Assembly (NCBI RefSeq): GCF_000314995.1
Contig: NZ_BAEO01000027.1
Location: 62,001 to 126,000, forward strand
Length of the DNA stretch: 64,000 nucleotides
Origin: Paraglaciecola arctica BSs20135
Lineage (GTDB): Bacteria > Pseudomonadota > Gammaproteobacteria > Enterobacterales > Alteromonadaceae
Reading direction: 5' to 3'
The position numbers and the translations under genes are program-made. The notes beneath the pieces were generated by a model that saw only the letters and a list, made by a program, of their open reading frames with translations, was not told the DNA's origin and made no database searches. Positions 8,305 through 17,227 of the stretch are shown here, piece after piece. Every line of letters starts with the position of its first letter. Position 1 is the stretch's first letter.

Positions 8305-10554
8305 TTGGACACCTTCTCGCCACAAATTGCCTCTGATCAAGACTATGCTTCAGCTCAAAGCAATACACTAAATGAACAAGAACGACAAATTTTCACAGAA
8401 TATGCAGAATTAAAAAAAGTCTGTGCCAATGATTATTTGGTGTCCGAAGGTGATGGCGATACATGCTTTTATTTGTTGGTAACTGGAAACCTAGTTAAAG
8501 AGCAGTCTGGAAAAGCAAAGATGTTAGGGATGTACCAACAACTGGAAGAAGGGGAGCTGATTGGTCTATTAAGCTTTTTTACTGAAGAAAAACATTTAAA
8601 TTCCATTCTTGCCCGTTCTGATAGCGAAGTCGCAATCGTTACTCGAGAAATTTACGATAGTTTGTTAACTGAGCAGCCACTATTGTGGAAAAAACTCCAA
8701 AGTATTGGCCTGCATATGATGCGTAAGCATCGCTTATCAATCCACCTTGATAAATTATTTGGACCTTTCGGTGTCATGTTGCCTTTTGTGCTGACTGATA
8801 TAGAAAATGAACTTGAGTGGGTTACTCTCCCTAGTGGGCAGACTTTGTTCCGCCAAGGTGATGTGCCAGATGGTGCCTATATTTTGGTGGCTGGACGTCT
8901 GCAAATGACTACAAAATTGCTAGACGGAAGAGAAGTTGTCAATGATGCAATATTAGCTGGCGAAACTATCGGAGAAACAGCCCTTTTAACCAACCAGCCG
9001 CAAGCCCACACCGTATATGCCGTAAGGGATAGTGAATTAGTTAAACTATCGAATTACAGTTTTGAATTGATGCTGCAACGTAATACTCGAGCAATACACA
9101 ATATTGCGCAAATATTGGGTAAACGTCTTACCAATTTGCCGGTCGAAAAAGGTACCACTAAAGCACCAGTTCGATGCATCAGCTTACTTCCTGCAAATGA
9201 TAACATTCAACTCTCAAATTTTGCCGAGCAGCTATGCTCAACACTTTCAGAGTATGGTTCCACTAAGCATCTAAGTAGTGACATAGTGAATTCTGAACTC
9301 GCTACTGAAGACATTGCTCAAAGTCATGAAAACGAAGCGACTAGTTTGCGATTGGTAGAGTGGTTGCATTCACAAGAAGATAACTGCCAGTTTTTACTGT
9401 ATCAGTCTGACCAGAAATGGTCAGAATGGAGTGCCAGATGTGTTCGCCAAACAGATCAAGTCATAGTGGTTGCCGAGGCAAATTCAGAACCAAATTTGAC
9501 ATCTCTAGCGCCACATTTATGCGGTGAGCGACAGCGTTGGAGTTTGGTATTGTTGCATGACTTCGACACTGACCGACCAAGAAACACTGCGGCTTGGCTG
9601 AAGTCAGCTTCGCCAGATGCTATTTACCATGTGCGTAAAGAACACGCTGCAGACTTGGCAAGATTAACGAGGATCTTATCAGGTAATGCCATAAGTTTGG
9701 TTTTAGGCGGTGGTGGTGCTCGAGGCTTTGCTCATTTGGGTGTCATTAAAGCGATGGAAGAATTAAATATACCCATTGATATGGTGGGAGGCACCAGCAT
9801 GGGCGCACCTATCGCTGGCATAGTTGCGCAAGGTGCTACCGCAGATGAAGTAATGCGGCGGGCTAAACAGGCCTATCACAAAATTATAGATTTCACTTTT
9901 CCGCTGGTATCTGTAATAGCGGGAAAACGCATTAGCCAAACGATAAGAGAGCAGACTCAAGGATGGGACATTGAAGATTATTGGTTACCATTTTTTTGTG
10001 TCTCAACTAATTTGACAACAGCTTTACCGGTTATTCATCAACGTGGAGATTCTTGGCTAGCTATCCGCAGTAGTGTCTCCATTCCAGGGGTTTTACCCCC
10101 AGTGCCTCATGGGGATCATTTGTTAGTTGATGGTGGTGTATTAAATAATTTACCAGTGGATATTATGCGAGAAATCAATCCTTTCGGGGTAATTATTGCT
10201 GTGGATGTCGCTCCACCTGTGGGACCAAAAGCAAAATCAGACTACGGTACAGAAATATCTGGATGGTATTTACTTATTCAACGTTTATTTCCATGGTTAA
10301 AAGCACCGTCTGTGCCGAGTCTAGGTTCAACCATTATGCAAGCAATGGTGGCCGGGTCTGCCCTTAAGCGACAACAAATAATTGAACAAAAACAAGCAGA
10401 CTTGTACCTCAATATTCATGTGAAAGGAGTAGGTATGCTGCAATTTGATGCACAAGCTAAAGCAACAAAAATTGGCTATAAAGGTAGCTTTGATAGGCTT
10501 AAAGCTCATTTTAAGTCGTCCGATGAAAAGTCTGAAATAAGTCAGGAGGAATAA
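8305..10554 (+). CDS. patatin-like phospholipase with two cNMP-binding-like domains (NTE type)
   Basis: 749 residues. Two cyclic-nucleotide-binding-like domains (about 30-145 and 165-275) are followed by a linker domain and a C-terminal patatin domain. The patatin oxyanion motif GGGGARG is near 467-473, the nucleophile is Ser498 in GTSMG, and the dyad aspartate is Asp609 in DGG. This is the architecture of neuropathy-target-esterase-type lysophospholipases. In the second domain the phosphate-binding cassette reads GETIGETALLTNQPQAHT, with Gln where the ligand-binding Arg is usual, so cNMP binding is doubtful. The frame opens right after a stop and the first usable start is TTG at 8305. The stop is 1 nt before the Dev-type fusion-protein gene, so this enzyme is probably made together with the exporter. 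Confidence 0.9.
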   Translation: MDTFSPQIASDQDYASAQSNTLNEQERQIFTEYAELKKVCANDYLVSEGDGDTCFYLLVTGNLVKEQSGKAKMLGMYQQLEEGELIGLLSFFTEEKHLNSILARSDSEVAIVTREIYDSLLTEQPLLWKKLQSIGLHMMRKHRLSIHLDKLFGPFGVMLPFVLTDIENELEWVTLPSGQTLFRQGDVPDGAYILVAGRLQMTTKLLDGREVVNDAILAGETIGETALLTNQPQAHTVYAVRDSELVKLSNYSFELMLQRNTRAIHNIAQILGKRLTNLPVEKGTTKAPVRCISLLPANDNIQLSNFAEQLCSTLSEYGSTKHLSSDIVNSELATEDIAQSHENEATSLRLVEWLHSQEDNCQFLLYQSDQKWSEWSARCVRQTDQVIVVAEANSEPNLTSLAPHLCGERQRWSLVLLHDFDTDRPRNTAAWLKSASPDAIYHVRKEHAADLARLTRILSGNAISLVLGGGGARGFAHLGVIKAMEELNIPIDMVGGTSMGAPIAGIVAQGATADEVMRRAKQAYHKIIDFTFPLVSVIAGKRISQTIREQTQGWDIEDYWLPFFCVSTNLTTALPVIHQRGDSWLAIRSSVSIPGVLPPVPHGDHLLVDGGVLNNLPVDIMREINPFGVIIAVDVAPPVGPKAKSDYGTEISGWYLLIQRLFPWLKAPSVPSLGSTIMQAMVAGSALKRQQIIEQKQADLYLNIHVKGVGMLQFDAQAKATKIGYKGSFDRLKAHFKSSDEKSEISQEE

Positions 10555-10555
10555 T

Positions 10556-11473
10556 ATGAAGGATGCATTAGTAAGGACAATGTTTGTCGCTTTCTGTTTA
10601 TGCAGTCAATTGTTACTTGCCAGTGATATAACCTCAGTCGCTGCGCTAGGTCGAATTGAACCTGAAAACGGAATTATTGTCATTGGAGCCCCCTCCACAC
10701 CAGAGTCAACCGCAGGATCTTTGATTTCTAAGTTACATGTTAGAGAAGGTGACAGTGTTACAGTCGGTCAGTTGCTGGCTGAAATAGATTCAGCTGCTGT
10801 AGCAAAGGCGTTAGTTGTCGAAATGGAAAAAGAATATGAGTTTGCGGTGCGCCAATTTGATGCTGACAACAGTATTGCTGACGCTGCTTGTGTACAGGCT
10901 GATACCGCTAAAAGTGAGGCGGGTAGGCGAGAGAAGTTATTAAGTCAAGGATTGGCACCTGCAGAAGAAGTTGAACAGGCGCAAGGTTATGCCAAGTCTC
11001 TTAAGGCGTCTTGTCAATCGGCTCGTGTCTCTGCCACTGCAGGCGAGATGGCGATTGAAGTTGCTAAGGCTAGGTTAGCCCGTCGTAGTGCCGAATATCA
11101 GCGTAAACTGATTTATTCCCCCCTTGATGGCATGGTTTTACAGGTAAATGCTTACCCAGGTGAATTTGTGCAATTAAATGGCATTTTGGAATTGGCCGCA
11201 GTAGAAAATATGTATGCTGTGGCTGAAATTTACGAAACAGATATAAAGCGCGTTCACATAGGTCAAAAAGCAACAATAAGTAGTGATGCGTTAACAGAAA
11301 AACTAACGGGAAAAGTGACCTATATCCAGCCTAAAGTACAAAAGCATGATGCCATAGGCACTGATCCGGCGGCACGTAAAGACGCGCGAATAATCGAAGT
11401 TGATGTGCTGTTAGACAATCCGCAAGCTGTGAGGCGTTTAATCAACTTGCAAGTTGAAATTGTGCTTGAGTAA
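10556..11473 (+). CDS. devB: DevB-type periplasmic adaptor of an ABC exporter
   Basis: 305 residues with an N-terminal signal or anchor (about 1-23), then the DevB hallmark GRIEPENG. It has the two halves of a biotinyl-lipoyl domain (about 50-82 and 180-215) split by an alpha-helical hairpin of about 90 residues, and a C-terminal beta-barrel. It is a membrane fusion protein that links the DevC/DevA inner-membrane pump to an outer-membrane TolC-like channel. A strong AGGAGGA lies 5 nt before the ATG. It lies between the phospholipase (1-nt gap) and devC (8-nt gap). In heterocystous cyanobacteria DevBCA exports glycolipid; here the cargo is unknown. No outer-membrane channel gene is nearby. Confidence 0.88.
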   Translation: MKDALVRTMFVAFCLCSQLLLASDITSVAALGRIEPENGIIVIGAPSTPESTAGSLISKLHVREGDSVTVGQLLAEIDSAAVAKALVVEMEKEYEFAVRQFDADNSIADAACVQADTAKSEAGRREKLLSQGLAPAEEVEQAQGYAKSLKASCQSARVSATAGEMAIEVAKARLARRSAEYQRKLIYSPLDGMVLQVNAYPGEFVQLNGILELAAVENMYAVAEIYETDIKRVHIGQKATISSDALTEKLTGKVTYIQPKVQKHDAIGTDPAARKDARIIEVDVLLDNPQAVRRLINLQVEIVLE

Positions 11474-11481
11474 TAAATAAC

Positions 11482-12639
11482 ATGATACCAATGCAAACTA
11501 AAGTTGCGTGGTTGCAGCTAAAACATCGGCCGGTGCGGCTTATTATTGCCTTGTGTGGAATTGGCTTTGCGGTATTACTAATCCTTATGCAATTGGGCTT
11601 TCGCTCCGCTTTGTTTGAAAGTGCCGTTCGCTTCCACGAAAAGCTTAATTACGATATTGCACTGTTTAGCCCAGACAGTGTGTTTATTGTTCGTCCACAG
11701 GCATTCTCGCAGCGCCGTCTTTATCAAGCACTTTCATTGGACGAAGTTGCACAGGTGATGCCGATCAACATCTTTCCGGGGCTATGGAAAAATCCATGGA
11801 ACCATGGCAGTAGGAGCATTAATACAGTGGGTTTTGAGCCTGGGGACCCGATATTTGACAACCCCGAATTTGATAAACTCCGGCCCTTGCTTAAAGCGCG
11901 GGATGCCATGATTTTTGACTCAGCTTCACGACCTGAATTTGGCCCTGTTAAGGAATCAATGAGCCAAAATTATCTGTTGGTTACTGAAATAAACAATCGA
12001 GAAATTAGTATTGTTGGTTTGTATAAAATGGGTACGTCTTTTGGATTGGATGGCAGCGTATTTATGAGTACAGATAATTGGCATCGATTATTTCCTGAGC
12101 GCACCCGAGAAAACATAGAGCTTGGCTTAATAAAGCTCAAACTGGGCAGTAACGCCAACAATGTTCGCGATAAACTCAGAGAATATTTGCCCGGTGATGT
12201 TTTGGTCATGACAAAGCAAGATTTTGTAGATAGGGAAACTGCTTATTGGAATTCAGCGACACCTATAGGCTATATCTTTGCATTTGGGGCAATAATGGGC
12301 TTTGTAGTAGGCGCCATAATCGTATATCAGATATTGTTTGCCGGTGTGTCGGAGCATCTTAGTGAATACGCAACTTTGCGTGCCATGGGGTATTCCAGCA
12401 CATTTGTATCAGGCATAGTGGTTCAACAAGCTGTGTTATTGGGTGCCCTTGGCTACATTCCTGGTGTAGCTGTGGTTATGTGGTTGTATTCAGTCGCAGC
12501 CGCTGCAACTAATTTACCCCTTTATTTAACCCAAGATAGAGCCATATTTGTATTCGCATTAACCATGATAATGTGTGCCATTTCAGCCTTGCTGAGCGTT
12601 AGAAAAGTCGCTCGTCTCGATCCTGCCGAGGTATTTTAA
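11482..12639 (+). CDS. devC: DevC-type ABC exporter permease
   Basis: A 385-residue MacB/FtsX-like permease with one N-terminal membrane helix (about 18-40), a large periplasmic domain (about 45-255) and three C-terminal helices (about 260-285, 310-340, 350-372). The stretch RETAYWNSATPIGYIFAFG, then YQILFAGVSEHLSEYATLRAMGY, is characteristic of DevC. It ends in LDPAEVF, like FtsX-type permeases. Its TAA stop shares its last A with the ATG of the ATPase gene, implying translational coupling. It forms the membrane part of the DevBCA exporter. Confidence 0.9.
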   Translation: MIPMQTKVAWLQLKHRPVRLIIALCGIGFAVLLILMQLGFRSALFESAVRFHEKLNYDIALFSPDSVFIVRPQAFSQRRLYQALSLDEVAQVMPINIFPGLWKNPWNHGSRSINTVGFEPGDPIFDNPEFDKLRPLLKARDAMIFDSASRPEFGPVKESMSQNYLLVTEINNREISIVGLYKMGTSFGLDGSVFMSTDNWHRLFPERTRENIELGLIKLKLGSNANNVRDKLREYLPGDVLVMTKQDFVDRETAYWNSATPIGYIFAFGAIMGFVVGAIIVYQILFAGVSEHLSEYATLRAMGYSSTFVSGIVVQQAVLLGALGYIPGVAVVMWLYSVAAAATNLPLYLTQDRAIFVFALTMIMCAISALLSVRKVARLDPAEVF

Positions 12640-13931
12640 TGTCCTCAGATATTTCAATTAGTGTTAAAAATCTCGACTTCTCTTTTGGTAGTGGCGATCT
12701 TAGAAAACAAATATTATTTGATATCAGTACCGATATTAAAGCCGGTGAAATTGTCATAGTTACCGGGCCTTCAGGCTCAGGAAAAACCACTCTTTTAACT
12801 ATTGTTAGCGCTTTAAGAACGGTCAATACTGGCAGCGTGCAAATACTTGGCAAAGAATTAAGTGGCGCAAAAAGTAAAGCATTGGAGCAGGTTCGAAGAA
12901 ATATTGGTTTCATTTTCCAACAACATAACCTTATCGGTGCACTAACAGCACTGCAAAATGTGGTGCTTGGTATACGTATAAGCGGCAAGTTTAAAGGTAG
13001 CCAAATAGAACAAAGAGCTATTGAATATTTACATATTGTGGGGTTAGGTGACCGTATTCATTATCATCCTGAGCAATTATCAGGGGGGCAAAGACAAAGA
13101 GTTGCTATTGCAAGAGCAATGGCTGCTGAGCCGAAAATTTTGATGGCGGATGAACCCACGGCTTCGTTGGATAAACAGTCAGGTCGAGATGTGGTCGACA
13201 GAATGAAAAGTTTGGCTAAGGAACAAGGCTCAACTATTTTGTTGGTAACTCATGACAACCGTATCCTCGATGTTGCTGACCGGATCATCTATCTGGAAGA
13301 TGGACATATCGCCAGTTTTAATGAGGCAGTCATTGATAACAGTCAGCATATGATGAAAGTCGTAGCTGATACACCATCTGAGCGGCCAAATAACCAAAAT
13401 GAAAGTGATTTTGATTCTCAATACTTTATGGTTGACCTCTCATTACAATCGCAACGGATTTTGGCACTTAAAAGTAAAATTAATCCTGTGGCGTTCAAAG
13501 GTGTACTAACAAATGCGTTAACCGACTTTACCGCTCAGGCTGCTGAAAAATTTAATACACATGGATTTCCGTTGTATCTGGCGACTGAGGACGGATGGAA
13601 TGCTTTGCCACTGGGAGATGTCAGTGGTCAACATATTGCTACTTATCCAAATCAGGGAGGGCTTGTTAATGCAGTAAGAGACTTGAATAAGTCAATTTTG
13701 GTTAACAACTCGCTGTTAGACAAACAGATAGACCCGGTCATTGATAAACAGTTTGAAGAAGCGCAAATGATTATGGCGGTTCCATTAAAGCGACGAACGG
13801 GTGAAGTTTTTGCTGTTGTTGAGTGTCGACGTTTGATGAATAAGCCTATTTTTACAGAACGAGATCTAAAGTTATTTGAGCTGTTTTGTACTAGTATCAC
13901 AGGTCTGTTGGATGCATATACGAAGTTATGA
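12639..13931 (+). CDS. devA: DevA-type ABC exporter ATPase with C-terminal GAF-like domain
   Basis: 430 residues, about 190 longer than ordinary DevA/LolD ATPases. Residues 1-235 are a complete nucleotide-binding domain: Walker A GPSGSGKT (43-50), signature LSGGQRQR (147-154), Walker B LMADEP with Asp171-Glu172, and the H-loop THD near 205. Residues about 250-430 look like a GAF domain: a helix-rich start, a central strand pair (MIMAVPLKRRTGEVFAVVEC) and a final helix (FTERDLKLFELFCTSITGLL). A GAF domain on an export ATPase suggests control by a small ligand or redox signal, which is inference. It overlaps the devC stop by 1 nt and is followed by a terminator. Confidence 0.9.
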   Translation: MSSDISISVKNLDFSFGSGDLRKQILFDISTDIKAGEIVIVTGPSGSGKTTLLTIVSALRTVNTGSVQILGKELSGAKSKALEQVRRNIGFIFQQHNLIGALTALQNVVLGIRISGKFKGSQIEQRAIEYLHIVGLGDRIHYHPEQLSGGQRQRVAIARAMAAEPKILMADEPTASLDKQSGRDVVDRMKSLAKEQGSTILLVTHDNRILDVADRIIYLEDGHIASFNEAVIDNSQHMMKVVADTPSERPNNQNESDFDSQYFMVDLSLQSQRILALKSKINPVAFKGVLTNALTDFTAQAAEKFNTHGFPLYLATEDGWNALPLGDVSGQHIATYPNQGGLVNAVRDLNKSILVNNSLLDKQIDPVIDKQFEEAQMIMAVPLKRRTGEVFAVVECRRLMNKPIFTERDLKLFELFCTSITGLLDAYTKL

Positions 13932-13980
13932 TTTCAGCTATTTAGTGGCAACCTCAGAAATTTTCAAGGGTTACCTAAAC

Positions 13981-14010
13981 AAAACAAGCGCCAATTAGGC
14001 GCTTGTTTTA
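13981..14010. terminator. bidirectional rho-independent terminator between convergent operons
   Basis: A 12-bp stem (13981-13992 with 13998-14009) and a 5-nt loop, with A-run and T-run flanks. It serves the exporter operon on the plus strand and the RND pump operon on the minus strand. Confidence 0.85.
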
Positions 14011-14022
14011 GTATCAAAAAAC

Positions 14023-17000
14023 TTAGGCTTGTGATGGTGATGTATCTATTGGTGCTGTTTTTTTGCGATTGAATATTTTTCCAAACAGACCAAAAAACCA
14101 AGAAAGTCCGGCTTTAAGATCTTCTAGTATCATATATAAACATGGTACTAATACCAAAGTAACCAAGGTTGCATAGAGCACAGCAAAACCTAAGGCAACT
14201 GCCATAGGTATGACAATTTTAGCTTGAGTGCTGGTTTCAAACATTATGGGTAATACACCCACAAAGGTGGTAATTGAAGTCAATGTAATGGCCCTAAAAC
14301 GCGCGCATCCCGCTTCTGTTACTGCGGCTAATAAAGCATGTCCTTGTTTGCGCCTTTGATTGACAAAATCTGTCATCACTAAGCTGTCGTTGATCACTAC
14401 CCCTGCAGCGGCAATCAAGCCAAAAAGTGACAACATGCTTAGGTCTATACCAAAGATAAAATGCCCCCAAATTGCACCGGTCAAACTAAAAGGGATAACC
14501 GACATAATGATTAAGGGTTGACCATAACTTTTTAATGGAATAGCTAGCAAAATATAAATCATTAACATACCAACAATAAAGAATACTAGTTGTTCACTCT
14601 CTTGGGCTTGTTGTTCTTCAATGGAACCACCTAACTCAGATTTTACCCCTGGGAAATTAGATTTAAGTTGAGGTAATAGTTTTTCCTCTACTTCGCTAAT
14701 CACTGTATTGGGTTCTACGACTTCTTCGTCAATAGATCCATATACATAGACGCTTCTATAACCTTCTTCACGACGAATATAATTAATGCCTGGTTTTTCG
14801 GTTAAGGTAACCACATCTCCGAGCATAACTTCTTGCCCTTGGGGTGTAGTGATCACTGCATATTTCAACTCAGCAAAACGTTCCCGGGTGAGTTTAGGGT
14901 AACGCACCATGACTCTCACTTCTTCTCCGTCACGGATCACTCTTTGGGCTTCGCCGCCAAAAAAGCTAGCGCCCACTTGATTCGCGATGTTGGTTAGGTC
15001 TAAACCTAGATCGTAAGCTACAGGTAATAAATCTATTTGGATTTCTTTACTTGCAGGATCGATGCTTGAACTGATGTCAAATAATCCCTCCTGTTGTTGC
15101 AACATGGAGATAAATTCACGCCCAGCAGCATTAAGTAATTCAATATCTGCGCCATACAACATGAAACCAAATTCACCATCACCGCCACCGCCACCCATGA
15201 GATTATCTTGGATGGTAATTGACTTCATGCCTGGGATAATAGGCATGGCCTCACGCCATCTTCTAGCTAACTCAAAAGCGTCAAAATGTCGATCTTCTTC
15301 ATTGACCAGAGGGACCAAAATCCGGCCCGCTGTGCGACCTTGATTAAACACCATAATGTCTTTCATCATGCTGCTGCCAAATTCATCCTCGATATTTTTG
15401 TCGACAGCATAAACCATAGTTTCTATAGATTTAAGCGCGTTTAAAGTTGTGTCATCTGAGACATTATCATTCATCTCAATATTGATGCCGGGAAAATCAT
15501 GGGCCACTTTAGGCGACATAACTGTTCTAACGTAGTCCCCTTGTATCAGACCAATGCTCATAAATAAAAGTGCGAGGAAGGAAGTCAATACGACCCAGCG
15601 CCATTCTATGCAGCGAGAGACAAAGTTTTTGTAGGGACCGTTTACAAAGCTAAAAAATCTTCTATTAAATCGTGCTCGCCAACTACTTTCTTTGATAGGA
15701 GTGAACTTCATATGGGCTAGATGCGCCGGTAAAATCCACTTAGATTCTATTAGACTAAATACTAAACATAAAATTACCACTACTGAAATATTGGTAAAAA
15801 ATGCTGCTTCTGGACCTGAAGCAAATAATGACGGGGCGAATACTGCTATGGTAGTTAGTACTCCAAAAGTTGCAGGTGTCGCTACTTTTTTAGCCCCTCG
15901 GACAACACTTTCTACGCCGCCGCCATTTTCTTCGATTTCGGTGTACGCGGCTTCACCTATTACTATGGCATCATCAACCACTATACCAAGCACCATAATA
16001 AAGGCGAATAATGATAAAACGTTAATGGTCACACCAAAAACAGGCATCATCATAATAGCACCCAAGAAACATACTGGCAGGCCAAGCATTACCCAAAATG
16101 CTAATCTGAAACGTAAAAAGATGGTTAACATCAAAGCGACTAAAAGTGCACCCTGAAACAGGTTTTTGAGCATCATGTCTAAACGTGAATTCAAGTAGAA
16201 AGTCATGTCTACCAAAACTTTTAATTGCAGCCCTTGAGGTAAGGTCTTGTTGCGTGCTTCTACATAGGCAAGCACTGACTCAGCAATGGGCACAGAGCTT
16301 TGTTCTTTAGTGGCTTTGACACTTAAAGACATGGCGTTTACGCCAGAATATTTGAAATATCGCTCACCTTCAGTAAAGCCATCTTTTATTTGGGCGATAT
16401 CTTCAAGTAATACTTTGGCGCCATTTTCACCAATTTTGACGGGGATCTTTCTGAATTCATCGCCATTGTATAGCTGATTTTCGACTCGCACTGCCACTAT
16501 GCCTGCATCAGTACGTAACTGTCCGGCAGAAATATCCGCAGAAAAACGCCTAATCGCTTGGGTTACGTCGGCAATAGATAAATTATATTTACGTAAGGTT
16601 TCTGGCTTAATTTCTATGGCTATTTCATCTTCAGGGGCCTCCAATTGAACCAAAGATACATTTTGTAATGCCAGTAATTCATCTTCAACTTGTTTGGCAA
16701 TAGGCTTTAATTCGCTTATTGGCAAGTCACCTACTAGTGCCATTTCGATCACGTCTTGTTGAAATTCAATTTGAGAGATATTAGGTGGCTCCATATCAGC
16801 TGGGAAAGTCGCGATACTGTCTATCCTAGCTTTAACCTTATCTAATACTTCAGATAACTCTTCGTCTGGGTCTATCTCTAGAGTAATTGAGCCACTGCCG
16901 CGACGCGCTCGAGAGGTACTTTCTTTAATTTCAGTAATGTCTTTGAGGGCTTCTTCCATTTTAATTAAAATGCTTTGCTCAATCTCTTGAGGTGAGGCAC

Positions 17001-17217
17001 CTCGATAGACTGAAGTCACACTAATATAGTTAATTTCAATATTAGGGAACATTTGTCGTTGAATAGTGAAATAGCTAAAAATGCCCATAATGATAATAAA
17101 CATCATCATTAAGTTGGCGGCAACAGAGTTATTGGCAAAATACGCAATTAAACCTGTTTGTTTGGGCTCGGGCGTTTGTGGTTCGGTAGCTGGAATGCCT
17201 GTATTTTCAGTAGACAT
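14023..17217 (-). CDS. RND efflux transporter, inner-membrane pump
   Basis: A 1064-residue protein of AcrB/MexB/CusA type, with the first membrane helix at about 25-48, large periplasmic loops after helices 1 and 7, and about 12 helices. The proton-relay aspartates are present as Asp415-Asp416 in VLGIVVDDAIVIGE. The charged periplasmic domains and the GASPQEIEQSI segment match the hydrophobe/amphiphile branch. AAGGG lies 8 nt before the ATG. It is 10 bp downstream of its adaptor gene; no outer-membrane channel gene follows, so a shared TolC is likely. Substrates cannot be predicted. Confidence 0.93.
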   Translation of the reverse strand: MSTENTGIPATEPQTPEPKQTGLIAYFANNSVAANLMMMFIIIMGIFSYFTIQRQMFPNIEINYISVTSVYRGASPQEIEQSILIKMEEALKDITEIKESTSRARRGSGSITLEIDPDEELSEVLDKVKARIDSIATFPADMEPPNISQIEFQQDVIEMALVGDLPISELKPIAKQVEDELLALQNVSLVQLEAPEDEIAIEIKPETLRKYNLSIADVTQAIRRFSADISAGQLRTDAGIVAVRVENQLYNGDEFRKIPVKIGENGAKVLLEDIAQIKDGFTEGERYFKYSGVNAMSLSVKATKEQSSVPIAESVLAYVEARNKTLPQGLQLKVLVDMTFYLNSRLDMMLKNLFQGALLVALMLTIFLRFRLAFWVMLGLPVCFLGAIMMMPVFGVTINVLSLFAFIMVLGIVVDDAIVIGEAAYTEIEENGGGVESVVRGAKKVATPATFGVLTTIAVFAPSLFASGPEAAFFTNISVVVILCLVFSLIESKWILPAHLAHMKFTPIKESSWRARFNRRFFSFVNGPYKNFVSRCIEWRWVVLTSFLALLFMSIGLIQGDYVRTVMSPKVAHDFPGINIEMNDNVSDDTTLNALKSIETMVYAVDKNIEDEFGSSMMKDIMVFNQGRTAGRILVPLVNEEDRHFDAFELARRWREAMPIIPGMKSITIQDNLMGGGGGDGEFGFMLYGADIELLNAAGREFISMLQQQEGLFDISSSIDPASKEIQIDLLPVAYDLGLDLTNIANQVGASFFGGEAQRVIRDGEEVRVMVRYPKLTRERFAELKYAVITTPQGQEVMLGDVVTLTEKPGINYIRREEGYRSVYVYGSIDEEVVEPNTVISEVEEKLLPQLKSNFPGVKSELGGSIEEQQAQESEQLVFFIVGMLMIYILLAIPLKSYGQPLIIMSVIPFSLTGAIWGHFIFGIDLSMLSLFGLIAAAGVVINDSLVMTDFVNQRRKQGHALLAAVTEAGCARFRAITLTSITTFVGVLPIMFETSTQAKIVIPMAVALGFAVLYATLVTLVLVPCLYMILEDLKAGLSWFFGLFGKIFNRKKTAPIDTSPSQA

Positions 17218-17227
17218 GATGGTGCCC

